The position numbers and the translations under genes are program-made. Positions 26,701 to 40,806 of a stretch of DNA of 64,000 bases are shown here, in pieces. How positions within the stretch are numbered: the stretch's first letter is position 1; every line of letters begins with the position of its first letter. The stretch lies in the NCBI GenBank assembly GCA_905250075.1, contig CAJNOP010000364.1:124001-188000 (forward strand). Reading direction: 5' to 3'. The notes below the pieces were generated by a model that was given only the letters and a program-made list of their open reading frames with translations, ran no database searches and had not been told where the DNA came from. Source of the DNA: Rotaria sp. Silwood1. Lineage: Eukaryota; Rotifera; Eurotatoria; Philodinida; Philodinidae.

Positions 26701-29700
26701 TAAGAATAGTAAAAGAAAATAATTGTTTTATTATTTTATTGATCACCCACGAATTTGTTTGACCGTCTTTTGAAATGGTCTTAACATGATCAAACCATGA
26801 ATGTGCTTCTCTTCTTTTTTTTTTTTTTTTTTTCTTCTCTTCTTCTTTCTCTTTTATGTCTACCTCTTATTCAAAGAAAGCATATAAACTATATTTTTTT
26901 TCTTTGCCTCTTATGTATTTCGATCAGAAAGATGTACAGTTATTATACATGAAAGCATAAAATGCATCGAAAAAAGAAAAATCGAAAAAAAAAGAAAAAT
27001 ATGTTTACCTTCATTGAATAAAATATGATTATTATTGTTATTATTTATTTCATCAATTTCATGAGTCATATTGTCTAAATCATCTAATGATGAATCGGGT
27101 GAATAATAATTACTTTGTGAAGATTCAGATTCACAAGATTTTATTTCTTCAATAGAAAAGTAATTTTCATTTGTTGGTAACAATTGGTCATCACAGGTTG
27201 ATGATGATGATAGTAAACACTTGAATAGAACAAGACAAAAATAATATTTTACCTATCTTATATATGTACCGTGTCTCGTATATACTATTAGCTCTTGCAT
27301 ATCCGAGAAAAAAGAAAAAAAAAGTAACGCTCTTGGTGGTAATTGTCTCTATGACGCAACTTGCTCATGTTCGAGTAGGCGTGAATAACTATGCAAGAAA
27401 AAAAAGTCTTATGCATTTCTTTATTATTCTTACACTTTAACTAACATAGGACAAATGCGGGAATTAAATTAATTGATTTATAAAGGTCAAAATTATAACT
27501 GAAAAGATAAGATTACTTGTATTACTTAAAGGTTTCGTTGAATGAACAATTTATCAATGAAACAGAATATTGATATTTACTGTTATCAGTTTTATTTTGT
27601 TGTGTTAAAAATATCAAACTTGTTTCTTCATCTGTAAAATATATTATTGTGTTTGAGAAAAAAAAAAAAAAAGTAAAACGGTCCTTTTCTTTTTTTTCGA
27701 CGCGAAGATTTATGATATATCATTAAATAGATGATTATCTCGTAGTCTTATATTTGCATGAGTAATATGACTCGCTTAAGAGGTAATATTGACAAATATA
27801 TGCAAATGTTTGCTCAAAGTTTTTTTTTTTTTGATCACAAAGAAATCTATGCATATACGCTGATAAATTTTCATTGCTCATAACAGACGACCTTAGACTG
27901 TCACCTTCTTTCTTTTAAATACGAAATGCCGAAAATAATTGAGGCCTCTTTTCATATTGAAAAAGAAAACGTCGATCGAATGAATATGATAAATACAGAA
28001 CCGAAATTGGCTCTATGAGAAGTAGTTTTATTATTTGTCAGATTGAATTTTAAAGAAAAAAAAAAAATTGCAGCTGTCTGTCAGATTTATCTTATTTAAT
28101 TGTTCTCTTTATTCGTTTTCTTCTTCTTTCGAAAAGAACACAAAAAAAAAAAATAAAATAAAAACAAAAAAAAACCCTTACTTTTGATTCCTCACGCTTT
28201 GTTGTTGAAAGTTCTCGCTTAGTTTCTCCTAAATCAACAACAAGCCAAGTTTCTCGATCATTTATTGCCACAGATGAAGTTTGCTCGTTGATTGATGAAC
28301 ATTTTTCTGTCATATCATTTGTATCTGTTCTATACTCATGTACATATGTTTGAATTAATGTATGATCACTATCATTTGTAATAGTGAATTCCGAAAGTGA
28401 TTGATTAAGTGATGTTGATGATGGCATATTTAAACTACCATTACATACTACGATTTGAGAAACATTAACAAAATTTTTTTTATTTATTGTAAGTGTATTT
28501 GAATCTGTATCTTCATTGATAAATTTATTAAATAGATAATATAAATATTCAATTAAATTTTGATTAATTTTTTTTATTTTTGGTGATATTTTTTTATTTT
28601 TTTTCTCAATAACTAATGTATTATCATTAGTTAAACATTCAACACGTAAAATAAGTAGATTAATTATTGTTAAAATTTCATTATCATCATTAGTAGGATT
28701 ATTATCATATGTATTTTTTAATAGATTTTCATTTGATAAATTTCTTGGACTAATAATTAATGCTTGAGAAGAAGGAGCTGATGACGATGATGATGATGAT
28801 GATAACATTTGAATTGAATATTGTTGACGAGATAAATTATTTGATAAATACAATGTTTGACATAAATAGTTGTTATCTTCAGATGATTTCTATATGCATA
28901 TATATATATATACATGAGAAAGAAAAGAAAAAAATTTTTTTAATTATTTGTTTGATTAAAAGAATGAACGCAGAATCAGCATATGAGAAGCATACTGATG
29001 TAAAAAAAATGAAGAAACAACCATACAAGTGTATTCCTTTTTAGAGATCCAAATCACATAAGCATGATCAATTTGTATTGTATCCGATTGACAGAAAAAA
29101 AGTTTAGGTGAATTTTTCTTTTTTTTTTCTATAAGTTGAAACCGGAGGTAGTTTGGAATGAAGAAGAAATACAGAAAAGAACGAGAAATAAATTATTGGC
29201 AATCTTTCTTGATTGAAAAAGAAACTTGTGAAAGAATCTTTAAATACATAAATATTTTATTTTCTCTTTCTTTCATATAAGCCAAATAAAATGCATATAT
29301 CGTTGAAAGAATGTTTTTTAAAACGATTAATACGATAAAAAAAAAAAAAAGAAAAAAGAAGTGTCGATAAGAAAAGTATTTTTTTTACCTTTTTTTGAAT
29401 TCTTCTATAATCATTATTGTTTTCATTCGTTGTTGCTCTTAGTTCACCACGTAAATATTGAAGAAATGAAGTAACTAATGAAGTGCTTATAGTTTTATTA
29501 TTGTTATTGGAACTACTTGCATATCGTCGACGTTGTTTTATATTTTCTTCATTGTTTTTACTTGAAGAAAATGTCTGTCGTGCCGGTAAAGAAATCGAGC
29601 GATTTATCGTTTGATATTTAGTAAGATCAGTCTCGTCACTAGTTTGTTTGCTTGAACAAATGTTGTTGTTACTACTGTCTTGATTACGATACTCCCGAGG

Positions 29701-30015
29701 TGGTCGAACAGAACAAAATTGACCAACTAAAAATAAAGGTCTCCTATGCCATATGTTCAATTATATACATATGTATATAAAAAAAAAAAAAAAAGCTTTA
29801 ACGAAAAAAGCTCTCCTATTACGAATCAAGAAAGAAGAAAGGAAAAAATTTTGCTCAAGATTTGTAATATGACAACGAGACAATATGAGTCAATATTAGA
29901 CAAGTGTAAATTCTTTTTTTTTTTCTTCATTTTTCTTTTTGTTACCCTCACTTATCACTGTTGCTATATCAGCATGATCCTCGTCTTCTTCTTCTGTTTG
30001 ATCGGTACGATTCAT
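17716..30015 (-). CDS. Very long low-complexity protein with four DPI-x-RRAL-x-RF motifs, function unknown
   Basis: Eleven exons join in frame: 30015-29946, 29726-29389, 28889-28182, 27219-27009, 26685-26147, 25175-25097, 24736-23285, 22455-21099, 21035-20293, 20234-19391, 18124-17716. They total 6750 coding bases, about 2249 aa. I do not recognise the family. Most of it is Ser/Thr/Asn/Gln-rich and predicted disordered, with poly-Asn, poly-Gln, poly-Ser and acidic runs. Four similar short segments recur: EDDPIALRALKRFEQ (about residue 1000), LQDPIIRRALERFDEKS (about 1240), IQDPITRRALMRLE (about 1271) and DDPIVRRALERFNSQ (about 1583). The last is formed across an exon junction. Other ordered-looking blocks are SVFHRLAYTATKSSLSKSSS, RSRSVDGRARLKNAQ and a basic C-terminus MNVFERLFRGHKKKV. 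No signal peptide or membrane segment is seen. A scaffold or cytoskeletal/synaptic adaptor is a guess only. The start (MNRTDQTEEEDEDHAD) is the most upstream in-frame ATG I can support; further 5' exons are possible. Confidence 0.8.
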
Positions 30016-33000
30016 TATTATTATTGAAAATGAATGTCTGACATGTACAAACAATAACGAAAAAAAAAAGAAGTTTTATTTTGTTCTCTTTCGTTTTGTG
30101 TATTTTGTTTTTTTTTTATGGATGCTGATAGCATATTGTCAAATACAAATAATCCAACGGTTTTTTTCTTCGTTCATCATACCACTCAAAGAAGTCATCA
30201 ACTTTCAATGATTATATTCGATATTTTTTCTTTTTCTTTTACTACGTCGAAAGTCTTAATTTTTTCTTTCCTTTTTTTTTTAATAATATGTCGTTTTATG
30301 TAATGCAATCGAGTAAAAAAGAACAACAGAGGAAGATTTGAAGAAAAATAATTTTTTTTTTTTTTTTTTGTAAAATCACCTATACATATACATAAAAGAC
30401 ATAAATATGAATAGAAGAGAATCAGTCTGACGCACATGTGCGACATTCTTCAGACAAGAAAAAAAAAAAAAGAAAGAAAAAGCACGTACGAAAAATGAAA
30501 CAAACAGAATAAGTATATCCATACGATTTCACTTATCCATAGTACTGTTTATGTGTATGTGTTTTTTTTTTATATGCGCTCTACTTGAAAGAACAATCCA
30601 CTTCAAAAAGTCATAGAATGAAAATATAGTTCGTTTTATTTAAAATATTACCTCTTTGAAAAATGTCATCCTTTATACATCATTGATAATAGCAACTGAA
30701 TAACTATTTATATTCTTCAAATTTAGCACATATTTATTCATTTACCTGTTATATTCATTTCATCTGGTATCAATTCCAAATATCGAAATAGAAACCTAAT
30801 GTAACGTTTACTATAGATTAATAAATGATGATGAGCTTGTCGCTTTCACTATTCGATTACATAGTTATACATATATACATATAAAAGAACAATAGATGAA
30901 ACAACGTAAAAAAGAACGAGAAGCAACAGAGCGTTATTTGATATAAGAGATAAGGAGAAAAAAAGAATGACATAGAGATGAAGGAGAAAAAGGAAGAGGA
31001 TATTACGCATACACTTATTGAACGACATACACTACACATATATACTATGATCGATATGTTAATAGAGTATAGCACATATGCTTATACTTGGTGATGATGA
31101 TGATGATGAGAAACAGCAGATGGACTCGCGGTTTTCTCATCTACTACTTGCACAATAAAAACATACGCTTCAATTATTTCCATTCTCAAATATTCTTGCC
31201 TGTTATGATGACCAAATCTATAGATTATGGATTATGCCTTCTGTTTCTATTTCTAATAACTAAAAGTATTCGATAAAACATTTTTCTTGCTATCCTTGTC
31301 TTCGTTCAACCAAATGATAGCTACAAGAAAAAATGCATAAGGAAACAAGGATACTGCTAATATACATATTAGTAGGATTGTTTCATTCGTTAATGACCAT
31401 ATGGTATTTTATTCTAAATAAATATATTATGTAAAAGGCTATTAAGATAATTCATGTGTTCATTTCATATGGTCATATTTTCAACAATTTGTTAGTGAAT
31501 AAACAAACAAAAAAGAAAAAGAAACTTATAAAATATTATTCATCGTTGTTGTATTAGTCAACCAAAAACTCGATTATACATTGGCATGCTTCTTTTTTTT
31601 TTTTCTTATGAAAAGTAAAAGCTATTTAAATCTGAAAGGACAAAGTGTGAACAAATGCGTGATTAAGCCTTCATAGTACATCGAATACTGATTGAACACA
31701 TTGATCAAAGATAATATCACTGTTACACCTTTATACATATAAGTACATGAAAGTGCATCCTTGATATAGAAAAAAAAAATCCTAAGAACAAGGACAAATT
31801 TTCACACTTAAATAATACAATTGCTTTTATACTAATAAATCGTCACGAATGTAAACTCATACAAAGATATAGAATATACCACCAATAGAGTTGAGACAAG
31901 TTCATGTTGGAATTTGTTCTTTTTATGATACTAATCGAAATAAAATGTGTCTCGATGTCGTTAAAGAGAGAAGAAAAAAAAAAAAAAAGCTATGATAGTT
32001 TGATTTTTACAACATAGATAATTATAGTCAAAATGTCATTGTTATCGTTCATCAAGTTAAGATAAAAGACAAGATATTTTATATGTATTCATCATACTTC
32101 AGTATCTCACTGTTCATACTATTCTTTTTTTTTCTCGATCTTATATTCAACCGGTTTAATCCTTATATATTGTGTATATGTCCTTTTGTCTGTCTAGTGC
32201 TTCGTTTTGATCAATCAATCATTGGTCGTCTAATATTGCTTTAATGACATAGCTTCAAAGCTCTCTCTCTCTCTTTCGCTTTCTTTTTTTTTTATTGTCG
32301 TAGATATCATACATACATGCACAGGCACATGTGCGACTAATTCACATTGTGTGAACGTATAAAAAAATTATTTGATAAAATAAAAGCTGATTGTTGTTAA
32401 ATATATAAAATAGAAAATAAATGTGATATTGACATTCATCTTATCTTATCTCAATTCTTAAAAAATATTAATTTGAATATAAATTATCTTTTCAAAATAG
32501 AAGTCATCGTTTATATTAAATTTTGTATATAAAAATATGGAAATAAAGATAAATACAAGTTTTTTTTTTTTTTTTTTTAATATTCTTTTTGCACTACTTA
32601 ATCTATTCAGTCAATAATTATACATTAACATTGAACTATATAAAAAAAAAAGGAAGAAGTTAACCCTGAATTATATATATATATATAAGTATGCAAAATA
32701 TTTGTCCTTCTCGTCTTGTTTTAATAAGTATAGGAAATAGTCTACATTCATTTACATATGAGAAAGAGAGTTTCTATTGAAGAAAAAAAAAACCGTACAA
32801 TGAAAAGGCAATTAAGTCTATTCACTTGTATGATAGAAATTAAATATTCAAAAATATGCATATGCAGGTATATGCATATTGATAATTCTTACTTGATTGT
32901 TTTATTTGTTGTTTTGCATTAGATTTATCTTCTTCAATAAATATCCATACGTTATTTAGATTATCCAGTCCAACCAATTTATTATTAATAATAATTTTGA

Positions 33001-34477
33001 ATATTCCTAAAAAAAAAAATGAAAAAAAAAAAATTTCAATTCTAAAAGAAAAATAAAATAATATAAATATACATATTAAAATTAGAAATAGTTTTGAATA
33101 TTTCGTCGAGCAATAGGTACATAACAAATTTGAACAAAAGTTCGAGTAAATGAAGAACTTAAACCAATATGTGTTGCTTTACGATAACGTATAACCATAA
33201 GAGTACGATTCATTGTTATTTTTTAAAAATCTAGAAAATAAATGTTTTTGTTTATAGTACCCAACAAATAACTCATGTGTCATATACTTTTATTGATGTT
33301 TAATTAATTAAATAAAAATTTTTATTATGGCAAAAAAAATAATATATGTCTAATTCAAACATGATTCTAATGATTCAATATTAATTAAAATGAAAATATA
33401 TAAGAACGTAAAAAATGACTTTGTAATAGATAATAGAGAAATGAGTGGGCGAATGTTTAACTTAAATAAAATACTAATCTTTAACAAATTATCGAGAATA
33501 TTGTGAATAAAATTTTATTGTATGTGAATGAAAGAAAGAATGATAATGACATTAAACACTTAAGAAACAAATAATAATGAAATTTACAACGAATCCTTCT
33601 CTTTTTAACACTTGAAACAATTGCTAAGAAAAAAAGAAAAGATAAGTCGAGTTTATATATGAATCTGCTTGAATGTTTCGATACTTTCTCATAAAAGAAT
33701 TAGAACAAAATAAAGTATGATCTCACTTTTCAATTTGGTTTATCGATTGGATTATTTTGTTCGTGTATTATTTTTGAATTAAAAAGTTTTTTAATATTAT
33801 TTGCTCGATAATATAATTAATCTTTTAATATGGTTATTATTGTCTATTCTTTATGAAGTTTGTTAAATAAAATAAATTCAATATACTCTAAATAGACATA
33901 ATATTACTGTTAAAATAGTATGTATTACTGAGAATGAAATACTAACATGCATATCATAATAAAACCAATAAGAGAAACAAAGATCTGTTTCTCTTATATT
34001 CTCTATTTTTTTTTTTTGTGATTCTCTAGTTATGTATGTATTTCTATTTTTATTGATATTATATAAATAGACATAAGAGAAATAAAAATAAAAGAGTATA
34101 TATTGAATATAATCTTCATCTAAAATTAGAAATCAATAAGGAAAAAAAAAAGAAAACGAATGTATATTGAAAGAAAGAAGTTCTTTTTGTTCTACGAAAA
34201 CTTCATTTTAACCAATAAAAAATCATTTCATATAAACATTGTTATGCATAGTTCAAATTTTCTTTCATTTCAAGTACACTCAATATTGAATGTAAACAAT
34301 AGTATTTTTAATAAGTTGAGTACGCAAAGATGTTTTTCTTTCTTTTTTGTTCTTCTCTCATCTATTCTATTTTTGTCATTTGATAAGATTCAATAGTATT
34401 GAAGTACATTCTCATTTGTAAATATATTAGATCATACAAAACTATTGAATTAATTTTTTTTTTTTCAATATTTATTT
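30016..34477. other. Intergenic region with two unassigned exon-like segments
   Basis: Two short minus-strand segments look exonic. Segment 33006-32893 (AG before, GTAAGA after) encodes GIFKIIINNKLVGLDNLNN then VWIFIEEDKSNAKQ. Segment 30795-30746 (AG before, GTAAAT after) encodes FLFRYLELIPDEMNIT. A possible ATG exon at 33213 gives MNRTLMVIRYRKATHIGLSS. Their phases do not join cleanly to each other or to the exon at 30015, so I could not build a gene. They may be 5' exons of the disordered-protein gene or a small separate gene. The rest is AT-rich, with several long A/T runs and no recognised feature. Confidence 0.35.
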
Positions 34478-37400
34478 TCAATTTAAATCAAATTCATTTG
34501 CAGATGTTAATTGAGAATAAATAGAGTCTGTATTATGTCGATGAGTACGACGAAATATTAAATCACGTTGATTGTATATTGTACTTATAAGACCAAGAAG
34601 TATAAGAATAAAAATAATAGTTAAAATTAAAAATATTGGAGCAAAATCTCTTCCAATTGATCTCGTTTCATCTGAAGAGTCTGGTTCATCTTCATTCGCA
34701 TTCACTGATGAAACTGTTTCAGTACTAATTACTGTTGCTGTTGATGAAAGATCAGTTACAGCATCAGTCGATGGTTCATCAATATATTCACTAGAATATC
34801 AAAAGCAAAAGAAAAAATAACTTTTAAATAGACTCCTACGGAACAGTTCAAAATCCCGCAAAGATTGTATGAGTCCGAAAGTGTCAGAACATGATCCTAT
34901 ACAATATCTGCTATCAATAAATTTAAGACTTCTGTAGAGGAAATCATAATGAATTTCATTTATGTTCAATTATCTTGACTCAACTGATAAATTAAGAGAT
35001 ATGATCAATTTGACTACTTTGTGTAGTCAGCCGTCTTTAGTTCAACGAAATAAACAGAATTTAGGGTACGAAAAAAAAATTCATCCTGCATGATTCTACT
35101 TTTTATTTTAAACCTACCGTTTAGCGTTAATAATACTTGTTTTAATAGTTGGTAGTTTTTGACATATAACAGTTGCTGTTCGATTACAAGGTATTTCATC
35201 ACATCGAATTGCTGGTGCAACGCTTGACATTAAATCAATGTATGCACAACCATTTTGTTGAGTTTTTAAACGAGCTTTTTCACTTGTTGTTAAACTTGAT
35301 GATATCATTAATGCTGTATAACGTTCTTGAAATGTTTTTTCACATAAATCATAAATAGCATTAGAATCTGGTACAACTAATGTATCAATTTCACTTGATA
35401 TATCATATTGTACAACAGTACGATTTATATTATGATAATAAACACCAACATGTGCAACACCTGATGATGTGTATGTTTTTCGACGTAGAAATAATGATTT
35501 AATGTATTGTAATGTAATAGATTTTTCCGGAACAAATACCATAGCTTTATCACGTCGACATTCTGCTTGAGCATCTTTCCAAGTTACTTCATGATATAAT
35601 ATTTTATAACAATAATTATCTATAAAATGATATTCATTATCTTCATCATCACACAAATTTTCACTTGTAATATTAACTGATACTTGTGATGGATTTTCAT
35701 CTGAAATAGGTGGAACAATTGTTGGTATTATTTCTATTTGTTTATCAACACAAACTGGCATAGCTAATACTGTTGAACATTCATTTGATTCAGTAATACA
35801 TCTTTCATGACTAACTATATTTTGATCTGAATTTGGTACATTTTGTATAGCAATACAATTTTTATCAGAAATTTCAGGTATTTTAGAACATTGTTTAAGT
35901 AAACGTTCAGATATTGTAGCTGGATCAGCTGTATCTGTTGTACGATCAAACCAATAATATCTTGTATCATTAACAAATCGAAATCTATAAAAAAGAAGTA
36001 ATTGTTGCATAAGACGTGTATGTAATATTGAATCTGGTAAAATATCTTGAATTTCAACAATATCATTAATTTTTGCTAATGTACTACCAATTGATTCACA
36101 ATATTTTTTTGCTAATAGAAAAGAATTTGTTTTAGAAGAAAAATGACTAAAAACACATTGTTGATCATTTTCTGCGACTTCAAAACCTTAATAAAAACAC
36201 AACGTCAATTCGAATCTTTGTTTTTTTTTTTTTTTTTTTGTTCCTACCATGTCGACATTTTGGTAATAATAAATACATTGAATATATAGTAACATTATTT
36301 TTATTTCCACATGAATAAAAATAATTGCCTGCACATGGTTGAGAACAATCTTGTCCAGACAATATATTAACATCATCAGCATCTTTCATTGGTTTATTTG
36401 TACATAAACATTCTTTATCATTAATTAATGCAAATTTTTGTTTATATTGTGTACAAAATGCTAAACAATAACGTGGATGAAATTCATGTTTATTATAAAT
36501 TGTAAATTGATATGTTATGGATTGATTAAATGAATTTAAATATATACAACTATCATAAGCATGATTAGGAAATGGTTCAGCTGGTGTACGAACAAATGAA
36601 TATGTACGACGAGAATCAAAAATTTGAAAAACAACTATTGTATTATCATTACCACATAGTTCATGAGAATTACCTGAAAAAAGAAATAATTATTCATAGT
36701 AAATTTTCATAGTTTCAAGGAAGAATATTAAAAAAATTATATTAAATAACAAAAGAATAGTTTCAATGTATCGTTTTACTTTTTCAGTCGAGATCTTTTG
36801 TATCTTGTTGAGCTTAATGAACTATGTCTATCATTAAAAAGAAATCAAACTTTTTTTTTCTTTATTGGATTTTCATTGTAGGATCCTACATTGACAATAA
36901 AAACCATATTTTCGAGTTTTAATCAGAAACATTTTGAAGAGATTGAGTAGAGAAGTTATAAAAATTTTTATACAAGCTAGTCTAATTGAGATCGTTATAT
37001 GAGTAAAATTTTTTATAAGGTTAGTTCAAATGTGAATTCGGATATTTTTGAACACTATTAACATTTTAAAGAATACCAAGACTGACTTCTACTTGTTTTG
37101 GTTAATTACTTGGAAATGATTGCAATGAAGATCAAACTCGAACACTTCTATTTTATAAATTTCTATATGTAACATGTATTTGTTATGCTTATTTTAATTT
37201 ATATATTTAATTCTATTCTATTTTCTTTTTCCAGTCGATACTCTTAGTCTTCATTACTACCTATAAAATTCCGTTAAATCAATAATATCGTTCTTTCATT
37301 TGTAATAATCTCTATAGAATGAGTCATATAAATAATTAAAACAAAATTAAAATATTTTACTATAATCGTCTACTTAAAGTTAATTAGAATAATTCGATCT

Positions 37401-40400
37401 CTATAATATTTTATTTGATGAGATTTTCGAATAATTTGAGAATAGATACCTGGACAAACATTTCCACATTTTTTTTGTCGAAATTTTTCAAAATCTGTTG
37501 TTATATTTAATGAATTTGAATTAGAACCATGTAAACAATAACATTTATTAATATGTAAAATAGCTAATTTTGTTTGTAATTCTTGACATACAGATAAACA
37601 TAATTCATGTGTTAAATGATTTGATATTAATGCTGGTAAATCAAGTACATTTGGTTTATTAAAACAATCATATTGATATTTTTGAACAATTAATGTATTT
37701 GTTTCACATAAAACATGTCTTGGTTTAGAACAATCATCCATAAGAGTATTTTTAATCATTGGTTTTTCGTCTTCTTCAGTTGTTGAACGTGTTATAACCA
37801 AACATGTATTATTTGAAATGTTTCTATTTTCATTTGAATCAATTAATTGAAATTCATTTATTGATCCATGATTAAGATTAACAGTCTCATCAATATCTGT
37901 TGATGATAAAGCATCATCATAAAAAGTATTGTGTAATGATGTTGTTGTATCTACAACTCCATCATCTATAATAAAAATAAAAACAAAAAAGAATTGATTC
38001 TTTTCTTTTTTCTTAAAAAAAAACATGACATATTTTCATACCATGATCAGGATCAGTATCAAGAAGAAAAAATCCAAGTCTAGCTTGCCATTCTGATATA
38101 TATTCGACAATATCACCTTTTGGTGAATCATTTAATTCATTGCCAACAATGAGATTACCAGAACTATCCATTAACCATATACGAGGTTGACCCACTGTAG
38201 TTGATCCAGTTGTTGATACACTAATACAACTATTTCGTGCTTGTTCAATGGTTTTACGTTCGTCTGAAACCCGATAACAACGTCCATTTAAATCAAACCA
38301 ATTTGTTGGACAATATTTTATTTGTGGATTTACAGCAGCAATATAAGTTTCATTATTATCTTCATTATCTGTTAAAGAATATCTATAGACTGGATCTGTT
38401 ACACATAAACGATATGAATATCGATGTGAATATGATGAATATGAAGTTTCAAGTAAACATCCATCTTCTAGAATATAACGTGTATTAGAATTCCAACCAT
38501 ATAAACTTGAGCGTGAACGTGAAAGATAAGATGACCATACATAAGATGATGATGTTGTTGTTGTTGTTGTTGTTAATGCACTTAAACATTTCCATGAACG
38601 ATCAATAACAACACTATCATCAAAATCAATAGTTACAGCTGAATTATTTAAATTTAATTTATTAATTATTTTTAATAAATTATTCCATGTTATACTTTCA
38701 TCAAAAGAAAAACTAATTGATGGTGGTGTACATGAATTCCAAAAATTTTTATATGCATATATACATTTTTTTAATTCTTTCATATAAATAAAATTTATTG
38801 GACATGTTCCATTTAATTCATATATAGCCCATATTTGAGGATTTGTTAATGAACCACATTGAAATTTAAGATCAATTTTTGAACCTTCATATGAATTTTT
38901 ACAATAATGATCACATGAACTATTTGCTAATTGTTTTATATAATGTGTACGATCAAAGATTTTACTAGATTTCAATGGCATTATACATAAACATTTGTCA
39001 CTATCATCATTAAATCCTTTTTAAAAAAAGAAACGATAAATTCAAATATATTATATGAATTTTTAATCAAAAAGAATAATGCTAAAAATCTTTTCAAGCA
39101 ATAAACATCACTTTTAAGATGAATGTCACCTTTTTTGATAGGCCTTGCAAAAACATGGATTCATGCAGATAGGTTTTTTTTCTTCTTGAATTATGATCGT
39201 TTTAATAAATTTTCCAATAAAACGTCATGATCTTCATCTGATCACTTTTGAATTCATGATGTACGTCAGTTTTTAATCTAACTAATTCATTCTGTAAATA
39301 TCAATGCTTTTTTAGTATCTTCTATACTCAGATACCAATATAGTTATATTTATATTACAAGGTAGGATTTACTACAAAATCTGATATTTAAACAATAAAC
39401 TAGTCTGAAAGAGAATTTTATTTATTTAAAATTTTTAAGTTTTTTTTTTTTCTTTCGTGGATAAGAATTATCTGTTAGATTTTGCCAAGAACTATTATTA
39501 GTTTATTAAGTACATAAACTCTACTAAGGTATAACCAGACCTCTAAAAATCAATTAAAGTCTATTGGGTGTTGCTTCCTTTGTGTATGTGCTTCCGTTTT
39601 CACTTCCGAAAAACTAATTTTACTCGTACATGTGAGCGCAGTAGTACTTCATGGGAAAATGTCATGAACGGCAGTGTCATGTCATGTTCTAATTTATGAG
39701 TCCACAATAAATCACTCAAGATATAACAGAATAATTTAAAACAAAAAAAAAACAAAATTAATTCTCAAGTGTAGCAATATTTTGTATGCTCATAATATAC
39801 GTAAGTAATTGTACGGATCGACGTAGATACTAACGAAAGAAAAAACTATTAACGCAATTCCTATGGGATTAAAATATGAAACAGAATGTAGTTGTTTTTA
39901 CTAATTGCAGGGGAATTGCTTTATTCTATCTATTTTGAGACACATTTCTTCAATATTATTTTCCTTAGTTCTCCAAAAGTGCAATAAGGGTGTATTTCAT
40001 ATATGAGAACGAAAATGTTATTGACATACAGTCTTTGATTATATATCAACAACATTTGTGGTAGAGAAGAGAGACGTTGTTAAAGTGTTTGCCGTGAACT
40101 GGAAGGAAACAAGTTTCAAATTTCTACTTCTATACTTCAATACTCCTGTTAGATTATATTTCAAAGAAATTATTAATATTTCGATAATGTTTGATTTTCT
40201 AAATGCGAAAAACTAATTGTGATTGTATTTAAATAAACTGAAATATTATATCTAAAGTAAATATCTTATAAATAGATATATACCTATTGATCTTGTTGTT
40301 GCATTTCGATCTAAACATGTAGCTGCACATTGTTCTAATTTATTTAAAGATGATCGTCCAATATCATTCAATCGAACTTCAGATGTATCATAAACATCAG

Positions 40401-40806
40401 AACCTGTCCATAATTCACATGAAGCAAAATTAATTTGATAATCAAATAAATGTCCATGTTTAATAAAAAATTTATCTTGAACATAAGCTGAATATGTTGA
40501 TGAACCACCACATGTATTAGGTGTTTTTACTGAACGATCAACTGGTTTTGTACATGGTATTTGACAAAGATCATTACTTTGTCGTCTATAATCCATTAGA
40601 CCACCACCTGAACAACGACATATTGTACCTTGTAAATAAATTATAGGTGTGTCGCATAATCGAAAACATAATGTTGGTTCCATAAATGAACTAGTGAAAT
40701 AACTATCATGAAATACTTGTGTATAACAACCAACATAATGATACGAACAATAAATAGAGTAATTTAGTGAAAATATGATTAAAAGATTGATCAATAAATG
40801 GTACAT
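34478..40806 (-). CDS. Type I membrane protein with WSC and C-type-lectin-like modules
   Basis: Six exons join in frame: 40806-40284, 39016-38042, 37965-37450, 36673-36248, 36186-35118, 34790-34478; 1273 aa. An N-terminal signal peptide (MYHLLINLLIIFSLNYSIYC) is followed by a WSC module (YHYVGCYTQ...TICRCSGGG...CGGSSTYSAYV). A second WSC spans the exon 1/2 junction (CAATCLDRNATTRSIGF...KCLCI...CGSL). Then comes a C-type-lectin-like segment (CPTNWFDLNGRCYRV). A third WSC lies near residues 600-690 (KCYCLHGSN...CGNVCPG) and a fourth near 710-805 (ECLCTN...CSQPCAGNYFYSCG). Two more lectin-like segments follow (about 820-950; 1000-1160, with FIDNYCYKILYHEVTWKDAQ). Near 1219-1242 is one transmembrane helix (FAPIFLILTIIFILILLGLI), then a tail of about 30 residues. 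WSC and lectin-like folds bind carbohydrate in known proteins, so a cell-surface glycan receptor or adhesion role is inferred. Domain counts are by eye and the divergent modules could be miscounted. Confidence 0.85.

Noticed and set aside
31088..31276. 62-aa frame following a GATGATGATG run
   Set aside because: No similarity, no splice context, and it starts in a microsatellite.
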